Below are positions 54,426 to 63,219 of a DNA stretch of 64,000 nt, one piece after another (within the stretch, counting starts at the first letter, position 1; each line of letters opens with the position of its first letter). The DNA is taken from NCBI GenBank assembly GCA_029432775.1, contig JAROAZ010000001.1, forward strand, positions 1 to 64,000. Direction: 5' to 3'. This stretch comes from Pontiellaceae bacterium B12227. Lineage in GTDB: Bacteria > Verrucomicrobiota > Kiritimatiellia > Kiritimatiellales > Pontiellaceae. Below the pieces are notes generated by a model, which saw only the letters and a program-made list of their open reading frames with translations, was not told the DNA's origin and searched no databases. The position numbers were made by a program, and so were the translations under genes.

Positions 54426-57400
54426 TTAGAGTCGCCGCAGATCGAGCGTGACGGGCATTTCTGAATTACGGGCAACGTGCCGCATCTGGAACGGTCCGGG
54501 CGAGTGGCCCAGTGTCCGGAAGCGCTCAGCACGCCGGGTTTCTGCTTCAAGTGCATTGATGGGGAAATTTTCATGGCTCCTTCCGCCGGGATGGCTGACA
54601 TAATACGTGCAACCTCCAACAGCGCGCGCATTCTGCCGATCCACCAAATCAAATACAAGCGGAGCGTGCACCGGAATCGTGGGGTGCAGACAGCTCGGCG
54701 GCTGCCAGGCGCGATAACGAACGCCCGCCACATAAACTCCCGGCTGATCCGTCGCCGTCAGCGGTACCTCAATCCCGTTCACCGCAATGGCATGCTTGTT
54801 TTCATTCAGGCCACTTATTTTAACCTGTAGCCGCTCCAGCGAAGAGTCCACATAGCGAGCTGTTCCGCCACCGCCGGCCTCTTCGCCGAGTACGAGCCAG
54901 GGCTCAATCGCCTGGCGCAGCTCAATAGTGACCCCATCGGTCGTAACGGTTCCAATGACGGGGAAACGGAATTCAAAATGGGTGGCGAACCATTCCTGTT
55001 GAAACGGGAGGTTGGCATCGTTGAGCCGCTCAATCACTTCGGCAAAATCCTGCTGCACAAAATACGGCAGCATGAAACGGTCGTGAAGATGCGTCAGCCA
55101 GCGGGTCAGCGGTTCATCATACGGGTTTTCCCAGAAGTCGGCAATCAGGGCACGAAGCAGCAGTTGCTGGGTCAGGCTCATCTGGGCGTGCGGCGGCATT
55201 TCAAAGCCGCGGAACTCCACCAGTCCGAGCCGGCCGGTGGCGCTGTCGGGCGAATACATTTTATCGATGCAGAATTCGGCGCGGTGTGTATTGCCGGTCA
55301 GGTCGGTGAGCAGATGACGGAACACGCGATCGACCAGCCACGGCGGAATGGACGGGTCGTTCATGTTTGGGATCTGTTTGAATGCCAGTTCCATTTCATA
55401 GGCGGCGTCCGGGCGTCCTTCATCCACGCGCGGCGCCTGGGACGTCGGGCCGAGAAACAGACCGCTGAAGAGATAGCTCAGCGATGGATGATTCATCCAA
55501 TACCCGATTAATGATTTCAGCAGGTCGGGGCGTCGCAGGAAGGGCGAGTCGGCCGGGGTGGCACCTCCGACCACCACGTGGTTGCCGCCGCCGGTGCCGG
55601 TATGGCGGCCGTCCACCTGGAATTTGTCGGTGCGCAGCAGCCACTGCCTCGCTTCTTCATAAAGGATGGTGGTGTTGTTAATCATTTCGCGCCAGGAATA
55701 GGCCGGCTGGATATTGACTTCGATCACACCGGGATCGGGCGTGACTTTCATATATTCAATGCGCGGGTCGTGCGGCGGTTCATAGCCTTCCAGCAGAACG
55801 GGGGTGCCGGTGATCTCGGCGGCGTGCTCAACTGCCGTCACCAGGTCGAGATAATCCTCGATCGATTCGGCCGGCGGCAGGAAGACATAAATACGACCAT
55901 CGCGACATTCCACGCAGAGCGCGGTGCGAATGACCCACGGGGCGGACTGTCCGCTTTCCGGGAGGCGATCCTGCGGCAGCTGGTCGGAGGTCTGCTCATT
56001 ACTTTCAAAAATACCCGGATCATCCGGCGCGTCACCGCGTTGCTGCGGTACCACCATCGCCCGGCGATTCGGCAGGTTGGGGCGGTAGCCCGAGGGATCG
56101 GAGTTTCCAATGATTGGACGATCGTCTTTCTTTGCCCATGGCAGGCTTTCGAGCGGCAGGCGCAGACCCATCGGCGAATCGCCGGGAACGAGATACAGCT
56201 GTTTGCCGCGCAGCATCCAGAGTCCGCTCTGCCAGGTGGGGCCATCTTTCTCGAAGGCTCTTTGCAACGGCAGAATATAGCCGATGGGGGTGTTGAGCCC
56301 GCGGTCGAACACCTTCAACAACGATTGCCGTTCCTGTGGATCGTCGAGCTTGCTGTCGAGAGGATCGACATTGATCGGAAGTTCCCGCTCGCGGAGCGAA
56401 TATTTTACCGGGTCTTCATACGCCGGGTTGATGTAGTCTTTATCCACGCCGATCTGGCGCGTCAGTTCTTCGGTAAACGCCAGCGCATCTTTGTAGGTGT
56501 AGTTGGATTCTCCGTCTTCGCTGCCGATCAGGGCATCGTTTTCCCAAATGGGCTGGCCGTCTTTGCGCCAATACAGCCCAAGGGCCCAACGGGGTAGTGG
56601 CTCGCCGGGATACCATTTTCCCTGCCCGTAATGCAGCAATCCTTTCGGTCCGAAACGGGAGCGCAGGCGACTGATCAGTTTTTCGGAAAGCGGTTTTTTG
56701 GTGGGGCCGACGGCGCCGGTATTCCATTCTTCGCCCTCGAGATCGGTGCCGGAAATAAAGGTGGGCTCGCCGCCCATGCTCAAGCGAACATCGCCTGCGG
56801 TTAAACGCTTATCGACTTCATCGCCCAGTTTAACCACCGCGTTCCATTGGCCGTCGGTGTAGGGCTTGGTGACCCTCGGATCTTCATGGATGCGGGTGAC
56901 CGACATTTCGACATTGAATTCGGTTTTGCATTCCGAAATGCCGCCTTCGAGCGGGGAGGCACCCCGTGCATCGGCGGAGGTGGCCAGCGGAATATGGCCT
57001 TCGCCGCAGAAGAGGCCGCTGGTGGCGTCGAGCCCGACCCAGCCGGCGCCGGGCAGGTAGACTTCGCACCAGGCGTGCAGATCGCATACGTCGTCCGACA
57101 CGCCGGCGGGAGCATTTGGGTCGACCGGTTTTTCATCGGCCGCCAGCTGAATGGAATAGCCCGATACAAAGCGCGTGGCCAGACCGAGCCGCCGGAACAG
57201 ATGCACCAGCAGCCACGCAAAATCGCGGCAGCTGCCCTTGCCTTCGCGCAGGGTACGTTCCGGAGTGTAAATGCCCGGATCCATTCGCAGGGTATATTCC
57301 AGACTGGCATTGACCTTTTCATTGACCATGGCCAGAAATTCAATACTGCGGATTTCGGTGGTATCGATGGATTCCAGAAATTCCTGGAAGAGCGGTTGCA

Positions 57401-57767
57401 TGCGCTGTTTGGCAAAATACGTGCGCAGTTCGCGGCGCAGTTTATAGTCGTATTCAAAGGGATAGGTTTCCGCATCTTTTTCCAGGAAAAAATCAAACGG
57501 ATTGATCGGCTTGAGATCTGCTACCAGATCCACCTGCATGCTGAATTTGCGGGTGGGTTCATTGACCAATAGACGAGCCAGATAGTTATTCTGCGGATCC
57601 TGCTGCCAGTTGAGGAAGTGGTCTTCCGGTTCGATCTGCAATGAATAGCTGACGATGGGGGTCCGGCAGTGCGGTGTTGGGCGCAGTCGAATGATTTGCG
57701 GCCCGAGTTCGGCCAGGCGGTCGTAGAAGTATTCGGTTTTGTGGTGAAGGGCAATGCGAATGGCCAT
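54426..57767 (-). CDS. Transglutaminase-like and DUF2126 protein, operon gene 3
   Basis: A 1113-residue protein with a Bact_transglu_N domain, a transglutaminase-like core with C180 in GKGSCRDFAW, H231 in DLHAWCEV and D247 in VGLDATS, then a long DUF2126 region (from about residue 330, MGGEPTFISGTDLEGEEWN) ending in a beta-rich tail. The combination is diagnostic of the bacterial transglutaminase/ATP-grasp cluster. DUF2126 is uncharacterised and may recognise the product of the ATP-grasp. GGAG precedes the ATG, five nt after the alpha-E stop. Confidence 0.93.
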   Translation of the reverse strand: MAIRIALHHKTEYFYDRLAELGPQIIRLRPTPHCRTPIVSYSLQIEPEDHFLNWQQDPQNNYLARLLVNEPTRKFSMQVDLVADLKPINPFDFFLEKDAETYPFEYDYKLRRELRTYFAKQRMQPLFQEFLESIDTTEIRSIEFLAMVNEKVNASLEYTLRMDPGIYTPERTLREGKGSCRDFAWLLVHLFRRLGLATRFVSGYSIQLAADEKPVDPNAPAGVSDDVCDLHAWCEVYLPGAGWVGLDATSGLFCGEGHIPLATSADARGASPLEGGISECKTEFNVEMSVTRIHEDPRVTKPYTDGQWNAVVKLGDEVDKRLTAGDVRLSMGGEPTFISGTDLEGEEWNTGAVGPTKKPLSEKLISRLRSRFGPKGLLHYGQGKWYPGEPLPRWALGLYWRKDGQPIWENDALIGSEDGESNYTYKDALAFTEELTRQIGVDKDYINPAYEDPVKYSLRERELPINVDPLDSKLDDPQERQSLLKVFDRGLNTPIGYILPLQRAFEKDGPTWQSGLWMLRGKQLYLVPGDSPMGLRLPLESLPWAKKDDRPIIGNSDPSGYRPNLPNRRAMVVPQQRGDAPDDPGIFESNEQTSDQLPQDRLPESGQSAPWVIRTALCVECRDGRIYVFLPPAESIEDYLDLVTAVEHAAEITGTPVLLEGYEPPHDPRIEYMKVTPDPGVIEVNIQPAYSWREMINNTTILYEEARQWLLRTDKFQVDGRHTGTGGGNHVVVGGATPADSPFLRRPDLLKSLIGYWMNHPSLSYLFSGLFLGPTSQAPRVDEGRPDAAYEMELAFKQIPNMNDPSIPPWLVDRVFRHLLTDLTGNTHRAEFCIDKMYSPDSATGRLGLVEFRGFEMPPHAQMSLTQQLLLRALIADFWENPYDEPLTRWLTHLHDRFMLPYFVQQDFAEVIERLNDANLPFQQEWFATHFEFRFPVIGTVTTDGVTIELRQAIEPWLVLGEEAGGGGTARYVDSSLERLQVKISGLNENKHAIAVNGIEVPLTATDQPGVYVAGVRYRAWQPPSCLHPTIPVHAPLVFDLVDRQNARAVGGCTYYVSHPGGRSHENFPINALEAETRRAERFRTLGHSPGPFQMRHVARNSEMPVTLDLRRL

Positions 57768-57772
57768 GGGGA

Positions 57773-58723
57773 TCAGGCTCCGGTCGAGAGGGGGGCTGTG
57801 TTAAAAAGTTCGAAAATTGCGTTGTTAACACCGTTTAAACTAAGTTGGAGATCATCAACAAATTCATTGATTCCCGTGTCGATAACATCCTTTGCCGTGA
57901 GTTCGCTGAACGTTTTGCAGAGGTGTTTCAGTTGTTCATGCGGTACGTCGTCGGTATCTCCCGTTATCCGGTGCAGACTGTCCAGTGCGGATTGCATACA
58001 GAAATAAATGGCGCGCGGGAAACCTCGATCAAAGACAATCATATCGATTACATTTTCCTGGGTGATCAGCCCGTACGTTCGGTGATAGACCTCCCGTGCA
58101 TCCAGGGATAAGAGCAGGGCACTCCAGTGTATGTCATCCATCGGAGTTCCGATGTCGGAAATTTTCGGAAGCAGATGAAAATACTTAACATGAAGCAGGC
58201 GCGATGTTTTATCGGCGCGTTCCAGATATTCGCCCAGACGCCAGAAATAATAGCCCTTCCCGCGCTCCATGGTTTCGGATACCACTCCGGAGATCAGCAT
58301 ATCGGTTCGTTTAATCTGACGGCACAGTTCGAAAACACGCTGGTGGAAAAAGGCTTTCTCCCGCGTAGCTTCCGGCACCAGTTTTCCAAGGGCGTTGATT
58401 TCTTTGAAAAGGTCCGGCGGAAGAATTTCCCGCAGGCCGCGGGCATTCAGCCGGGCCGCCTTTAGGCAGTTGGCAACGGAGTTTGGATATTCCGGGTTGA
58501 ACATTAAAAAGTGCATCACATTTTCACGCGAGGCGTCGCCGTAACGGGCTTCGAATTTTTTCATGTCGCCCGTGATTTCTACCAGCGGTGCCCACTGTTC
58601 CGAGGCCTCGCCTTCGTCGTCCAGATTCATGTGATAGCTGACTTCGAGAAAACGCGCGGTGTTTGCGGCGCGTTCAAGATAGCGGCTCATCCAGTAGATG
58701 CTGTCTGCAACGCGGCTTAGCAT
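57773..58723 (-). CDS. Alpha-E domain protein, operon gene 2
   Basis: A 316-residue all-helical alpha-E (DUF403) protein beginning LSRVADSIYWMSRYLERAANTARF, with a conserved HYRDxxR-like helix near residue 220 and a C-terminal DDLQLSLNGVNNAIFELF. The domain is always linked to circularly permuted ATP-grasp proteins, as subunit or fusion, and its role is unknown. It overlaps the upstream ATP-grasp gene by seven bases. Confidence 0.93.
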   Translation of the reverse strand: MLSRVADSIYWMSRYLERAANTARFLEVSYHMNLDDEGEASEQWAPLVEITGDMKKFEARYGDASRENVMHFLMFNPEYPNSVANCLKAARLNARGLREILPPDLFKEINALGKLVPEATREKAFFHQRVFELCRQIKRTDMLISGVVSETMERGKGYYFWRLGEYLERADKTSRLLHVKYFHLLPKISDIGTPMDDIHWSALLLSLDAREVYHRTYGLITQENVIDMIVFDRGFPRAIYFCMQSALDSLHRITGDTDDVPHEQLKHLCKTFSELTAKDVIDTGINEFVDDLQLSLNGVNNAIFELFNTAPLSTGA

Positions 58724-60180
58724 GGCACGGTCTCCGGTTTGGCGGTGCGGTCAACCACCCAGGTGTCTTTGGTGCCGCCGCCCTGCGACGAGTTAACGAC
58801 CAGCGACCCTTTTTTAAGGGCCACGCGGGTAAGGCCGCCAGGCAGCACGTAGGTGCTTTCACCGCTGTGCAGAATATAGGGCCGCAAATCAAGGTGGCGT
58901 CCTTCAAAATGGTCATCCACCACGACCGGCGCACGGGAGAGCGAAAGGGTGGGCTGAGAAATATAGTTGCGCGGGTCGGCCCGCAGCGCTTTGGCAAATT
59001 CGTTTCGTTCCTCTGCCGTGGATTGCGGACCGACAATCATGCCGTACCCTCCTGATTCGCTGGCCGGTTTGACGACCAGTTTCTCCAGATTGTCCAGCGT
59101 GTATTCAAGCGCTTCAGGGTCATAACACAAATGGGTCGGCACATTGGGGAGGAGCGGCTCTTCACCGAGGTAGTATTTAATCATGTCCGGCACGAACGCA
59201 TAGACGACCTTGTCGTCGGCAACGCCGGTTCCCGGCGCATTCGCCAGTGTGAGGGTTCCTTCCCGAAAGGCTTTCATCATGCCGCGGCACCCCAGTGTAG
59301 AGTCCGCCCGGAAAACATCCGGGTCCAGAAACTCGTCGTCTACGCGGCGGTAGATGATATCGATTCGCTGCAGTCCTGCAGTGGTGCGGGCGCAGATATA
59401 TTTGCCGTCATAGACTAAATCGCGGCCCTCCACCAACATGGCTCCCATCTGTTGCGCAAGAAAAGCATGTTCAAAGTAGGCTGAGTTGTAGACGCCCGGA
59501 GTGAGTACGGCGACGTTCGGTTTTTCGACGCCTTCCGGAGCAAGCCGGTGCAGCATTTTCATAAACTGATCCGGATAATCCACCACACGGCGAACGCGGC
59601 TTCGGTGGAAGACCTGCGGAAAGTTTCGTTTCATCAGGGTGCGATTCAGCAGAACATACGAGACCCCCGAGGGAACCCGAAGGTTGTCTTCAAGCACGAA
59701 GAAGGTGCCGTCGGCATCGCGAATCAGGTCGGTTCCGGTGACGTGTGCCCAGACGCCTTTCGGAGGATTCAGCCCCTGGCATTGGGGCAGGTAACCCTTT
59801 GATGAAGTGAAGATCCATTCAGGAACCACGCCGTCGGCGATGATGCTGCGATCATGGTAGATATCGTCGATGAACCGGTTAACGGCCTTAATCCGCTGTT
59901 TCAATCCGGCCTCAACGATATCCCACTCGCTACCTTCAATGATTCGGGGAACTATATCGAACGGGATCGTTCGTTCTGTTCCTTCTCCTGAACCATAAAC
60001 GTTGAAGGTAACGCCCATGTCGCGCATGGCCTGCTCACTTGCACTCTGCCGGGAGAGCAGGTCTCCTTCCGGCAGATTTTCGATGGCATCCACAAGCAAC
60101 TGTGCGCTAGGTCGCGGCAGTCCCTGGTTGTCCATCAGCTCATCGAAAAAAGCATCCGTTTCATATCCATCAAAATTCAT
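58717..60180 (-). CDS. Circularly permuted ATP-grasp protein, operon gene 1
   Basis: A 487-residue circularly permuted type 2 ATP-grasp enzyme: FNVYGSGEGTERTIPFDIVPRII, LPQCQGLNPPKGVWAHVTGTDLIRDADGTFFVLEDNLRVPSG, VAVLTPGVYNSAYFEHAFLAQQMGAMLVEGRDLV, DIIYRRVDDEFLDPDVF and KPASESGGYGMIVGP. These carry the nucleotide and metal site. The predicted activity is peptide or amide ligation. AAGGATGAG precedes the ATG. It is the first gene of the operon, and a perfect palindrome lies about 160 bp upstream. Confidence 0.95.
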   Translation of the reverse strand: MNFDGYETDAFFDELMDNQGLPRPSAQLLVDAIENLPEGDLLSRQSASEQAMRDMGVTFNVYGSGEGTERTIPFDIVPRIIEGSEWDIVEAGLKQRIKAVNRFIDDIYHDRSIIADGVVPEWIFTSSKGYLPQCQGLNPPKGVWAHVTGTDLIRDADGTFFVLEDNLRVPSGVSYVLLNRTLMKRNFPQVFHRSRVRRVVDYPDQFMKMLHRLAPEGVEKPNVAVLTPGVYNSAYFEHAFLAQQMGAMLVEGRDLVYDGKYICARTTAGLQRIDIIYRRVDDEFLDPDVFRADSTLGCRGMMKAFREGTLTLANAPGTGVADDKVVYAFVPDMIKYYLGEEPLLPNVPTHLCYDPEALEYTLDNLEKLVVKPASESGGYGMIVGPQSTAEERNEFAKALRADPRNYISQPTLSLSRAPVVVDDHFEGRHLDLRPYILHSGESTYVLPGGLTRVALKKGSLVVNSSQGGGTKDTWVVDRTAKPETVPC

Positions 60181-60337
60181 TTTATCTCATCCTTGAATAT
60201 CTATAATGCATCAAGTATGCCACTCGCGGCAGGAGAGAGGTACACGGATGGACTGATATGTTGTTACCTGTTGATAAAAAGAAGGAAACAAAATTGGAGC
60301 ATGAAGGTGCTGTGAAAGAAATAGGATATATAAGAAT

Positions 60338-60353
60338 ACAAATACGTATTTGT
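60338..60353. promoter_or_regulatory. Perfect 16-bp palindrome ACAAATACGTATTTGT
   Basis: Exact two-fold symmetry around CG, in the 196-bp gap upstream of the six-gene operon and downstream of the glycosyltransferase. It is a plausible dimeric-regulator operator. On the minus strand AT-rich promoter-like sequence follows it toward the operon. Confidence 0.55.
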
Positions 60354-60376
60354 TGCGTCTATAAGTACAAAATTGT

Positions 60377-61366
60377 CTAAGAGGCCGGAAGAAAGTTTTT
60401 TCCTTTCACGAAACCGCTTTCATAAAGGAAGTCGTGAATTTTACGGCGGGCTCCCCGGTTTCCAACCATGGGAAGAATGAAGCAGGTATCGGCTGGCGGA
60501 ATTTCCGAATGGTGGATGACGGGTGTTCCGCAGGGCAGGTCACGCGGCTTGAGATCGATGTAGTGTGTGATGCGTAAGCCGTGACGCGTCAGGACCTGTG
60601 CTCTTTTGCGGGTAACACGTCCGGCTCCCCAGATGATGGCTTCCGGGTGGTGGGGGTTGTGTTTTTCCAACCATTGGAAAAGGTATTCGGCTTTGGTTTC
60701 GTAGAACGCATCGATGGAATAGCGCTCATCGGTACGCGACAGGCGGTTGGGGGGATCGTTCCAGATGATGAGCTCCTGATCGACTTTAGCCGCCTTAACG
60801 CCGTTGGCCATCCAGCGCAGCCACAGTTCATAGTCTTCGGGAAACGGGCCGTCGCGGTAGGCCCCGAATTGTTCAGGGAGTTCCCGCCGGAACATCACCG
60901 ATGGGTGGGCGAAGGGGGATTCGATGAACCGGTTCAAAGCGATTTCGTTCGGTTCGATCAGCGTGTTGATCCAGTCCACGTAAGCCGAATAACCCGCCTG
61001 TTGTTGAGTATCGCCGCCGAATTTAACTCGGCTGCCGACCATTCCAATGGTTGGAAACGCATCCAGGTAGGAGGCCTGTTGTTCGATGCGTTCGGGATGG
61101 CAGAGGTCATCGGCATCCATACGCGCAATGTATTGGCCGGACGCGGCGGCCAGTCCGTCGTTCAGTGCGGGAACGATGCCGCGGTGCGAATGATCCAGCA
61201 GTTTGATATCCGCCTGATCCCGCAGGATTTCCAGAGTTCCATCGGTTGAGCCGTCGTTCACCACAATGATTTCCAAGGGTTGGAAGCTTTGCGCGCGCAG
61301 GCTTTCCAATGTTTGGAAAATGGTGGATTCGGCATTATAGACCGGAATAACAACGGAAATTTTCAT
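60377..61366 (-). CDS. Family 2 glycosyltransferase
   Basis: A 329-residue GT-A enzyme: MKISVVIPVYNAESTI, VNDGSTDGTLEIL, the DxD metal site MDADD and an acceptor-side FPEDYELWLRW. A C-terminal extension (EAIIWGAGRVTRKRAQVLTRHG to GNRGARRKIHDFLYESG) looks like a small nucleotide-binding domain rather than a membrane anchor. It probably adds sugars to an envelope or exopolysaccharide; acceptor unknown. It carries four palindrome copies, the densest gene in the window. No strong ribosome-binding site was seen. Confidence 0.9.
   Translation of the reverse strand: MKISVVIPVYNAESTIFQTLESLRAQSFQPLEIIVVNDGSTDGTLEILRDQADIKLLDHSHRGIVPALNDGLAAASGQYIARMDADDLCHPERIEQQASYLDAFPTIGMVGSRVKFGGDTQQQAGYSAYVDWINTLIEPNEIALNRFIESPFAHPSVMFRRELPEQFGAYRDGPFPEDYELWLRWMANGVKAAKVDQELIIWNDPPNRLSRTDERYSIDAFYETKAEYLFQWLEKHNPHHPEAIIWGAGRVTRKRAQVLTRHGLRITHYIDLKPRDLPCGTPVIHHSEIPPADTCFILPMVGNRGARRKIHDFLYESGFVKGKNFLPAS
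60665..60679. repeat. TTCCARnnnYTGGAA palindrome, copy 24
   Basis: Centre ACCAT. FQWLE frame of the glycosyltransferase, same centre as copy 16 in mutY. Confidence 0.8.
61042..61056. repeat. TTCCARnnnYTGGAA palindrome, copy 25
   Basis: Centre ATGGT. Glycosyltransferase, P-x-x-G frame (FPTIG). Confidence 0.8.
61271..61285. repeat. TTCCARnnnYTGGAA palindrome, copy 26
   Basis: Centre AGGGT. Glycosyltransferase, FQPLE frame, centre 33 bp from that of copy 27. Confidence 0.8.
61304..61318. repeat. TTCCARnnnYTGGAA palindrome, copy 27
   Basis: Centre ATGTT. Glycosyltransferase, FQTLE frame, near the 5-prime end of the gene. Confidence 0.8.
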
Positions 61367-61491
61367 GCATGGATTAAACTATTAAACACGCGGCAGTTAA
61401 AGAAACGAAAACCCAGAAACGTTAAATTTTGCTGAAATATGCGCCGAAACCTGTATGAACTGTAAGGATAACTTGGTGTGGAGAAGTCGGT

Positions 61492-63219
61492 ATGTATGGG
61501 TGGTTAAATCAATCAGGTGTGGTGCTTGGGGTCTTTTTGGCATGTTCGGTCTGGGCGGCTCCAACGGCGGAGCAAATTCGGAAGGCCACCGGCGATTATT
61601 TTTCTGCAGGCAAGCAGGATGAAGGCATCGAGAAGATGACGGGGTATCTCAGCCAGCGGATCTCCAGGGTTTCAAGGGTTCCATCCAGAGAGATGGGGGT
61701 TCTGTCGGTTGCCGGGGAATGTGTTGAGCTGCTTGAGTTGTCAAAATCCAGATCGCTGGAGGAGGACACGCTACTATGGTTGCTGGGATCGGATGTCCGC
61801 CTTCATCTGTTCATCGATGTGCTGGATCCGGCACACGACCATGTTAAACGGGTCGTCGAAATTCTCACGATGCTGCGCAGTGAGGATCCGCGTGGGGTTG
61901 AAACCTATTTTGACCTGGCTTTGGCTATTGCAGTTGTTATGGATAAGCCGGTTCGAAAAATGCACCGTCAGATGGGAAAGAACCTCCTGACGAACCGTAC
62001 AGAGCCTCTGATCCGGTTTGCGTATTTCAAGAGGCTGTTTGCCGGGGGGATTTCAAAACTTGATTATAAAGATCTCTCCGTGCGTGAGCTGATATTTGTG
62101 GTGCACGTGCCGGTTCCGCTGTCGGAACTGGAGTGGTCGCTTCAAAATGCGGATGGGAAGCTGGGAAAGTGGGGAGAAAAGTACAGTAGTATTCAATACG
62201 ATCACGATCGGCTCAATCAGTCCCGTTTTAGCTGGGACAACGGAACCTATACGCTGAACGCGATACGGAATCAGGGAGGGATTTGTGTGGATCAGGCGTA
62301 TTTCAGTGTAATTACCGCCCGGTCGTTCGGGATTCCCTGTCTTTATTTCCGCGGTATCGGGGAGAGTTGCAACCACGCCTGGTTTGCATTTATGGAACGG
62401 CCCGGAGAGTGGCATCTGGGGATTGGTCGATACGGTTCCGAATATACCACCGGATATGCCGTAAATCCGCAGACGAACATGCAGATGACCGATCATGATG
62501 TTGCGTATACCTGTGAACGCTCATTGCAATCCGATGACGCCGATCGGGCTGAGTCGGACCTGGTTCTTGCCAGAGTACTCAAGGAGCGGGATCCCGATAG
62601 TGCGCTGAAATGTGCAAAAGAAGCTCGAACTCTCATCAAGCGGTTTCTGCCTGCATGGGAAATGGAACGGGAAATTCTGATTAGCCAGCAGGAATACGAT
62701 CTGCTTCAAAAACAATTTGACGAAAAGAAAGATGTCTTCAGAAAGTATCCCTACATTCTTGCTGACTCCGCGAAACTGATTAGTCAAACCCTGAAGAAGG
62801 CCGGACATGCTGAGGAGGCGACCCTGGTCATAAAAAGTCTGGCGGGGGTGCTGGGCGATGATCAGGAAGATCTGACCTATTCGCTGGAGCTGGAGGAAAT
62901 TGAGCGTATTGCGGCTTCCGGTAATATGAAAAAAGCCAGACGTGAACTGGAGCAAATGATGGAATCGCCTCAGTACGGAGGCAACAAGAGCTTTGGGTTA
63001 ATCAGTAAATATGTGGAAATGACGAAAAAATCGGGTGAAACCGCCGCCGCTGTCAAATTTCTGGAAGATTATGTCGAAACGCTGGTTCAAAAGTATCAGT
63101 TCCCTTCTTCCTACGAGGCGCGTCTGTGGTCCATGATGAAGCAGGCTTATCAAAACAACGGTGATTTGGCTGATATGGCCAAAGTGGAGACCAGAATTGA
63201 GCGCCTGAAATATCGTTAA
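61492..63219 (+). CDS. Secreted transglutaminase-like domain protein
   Basis: A 575-residue protein with a signal peptide (ending VWAA). Its first 240 residues are helical. A transglutaminase-like centre has C265 in NQGGICVDQAYF and H295 in SCNHAWFAFM, and the rest is helical with TPR-like periodicity (EDLTYSLELEEIERIAASGNMKKARRELEQM). A role in extracellular protein or peptidoglycan processing is possible. GGAG precedes the ATG. It is the fifth transglutaminase-like gene in the window and lies close to, but outside, the six-gene operon. Confidence 0.82.
   Translation: MYGWLNQSGVVLGVFLACSVWAAPTAEQIRKATGDYFSAGKQDEGIEKMTGYLSQRISRVSRVPSREMGVLSVAGECVELLELSKSRSLEEDTLLWLLGSDVRLHLFIDVLDPAHDHVKRVVEILTMLRSEDPRGVETYFDLALAIAVVMDKPVRKMHRQMGKNLLTNRTEPLIRFAYFKRLFAGGISKLDYKDLSVRELIFVVHVPVPLSELEWSLQNADGKLGKWGEKYSSIQYDHDRLNQSRFSWDNGTYTLNAIRNQGGICVDQAYFSVITARSFGIPCLYFRGIGESCNHAWFAFMERPGEWHLGIGRYGSEYTTGYAVNPQTNMQMTDHDVAYTCERSLQSDDADRAESDLVLARVLKERDPDSALKCAKEARTLIKRFLPAWEMEREILISQQEYDLLQKQFDEKKDVFRKYPYILADSAKLISQTLKKAGHAEEATLVIKSLAGVLGDDQEDLTYSLELEEIERIAASGNMKKARRELEQMMESPQYGGNKSFGLISKYVEMTKKSGETAAAVKFLEDYVETLVQKYQFPSSYEARLWSMMKQAYQNNGDLADMAKVETRIERLKYR

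Noticed and set aside
52115..56119. One-mismatch palindromes at 52115, 54265 and 56105 inside the ATP-grasp operon
   Set aside because: Each has a changed arm base, so they were not counted as copies; they may be decayed sites.
55578..57572. Long antisense open frames (up to 339 residues) opposite the transglutaminase/DUF2126 gene
   Set aside because: They run antisense to an unmistakable gene, lack family motifs and follow from its codon bias.
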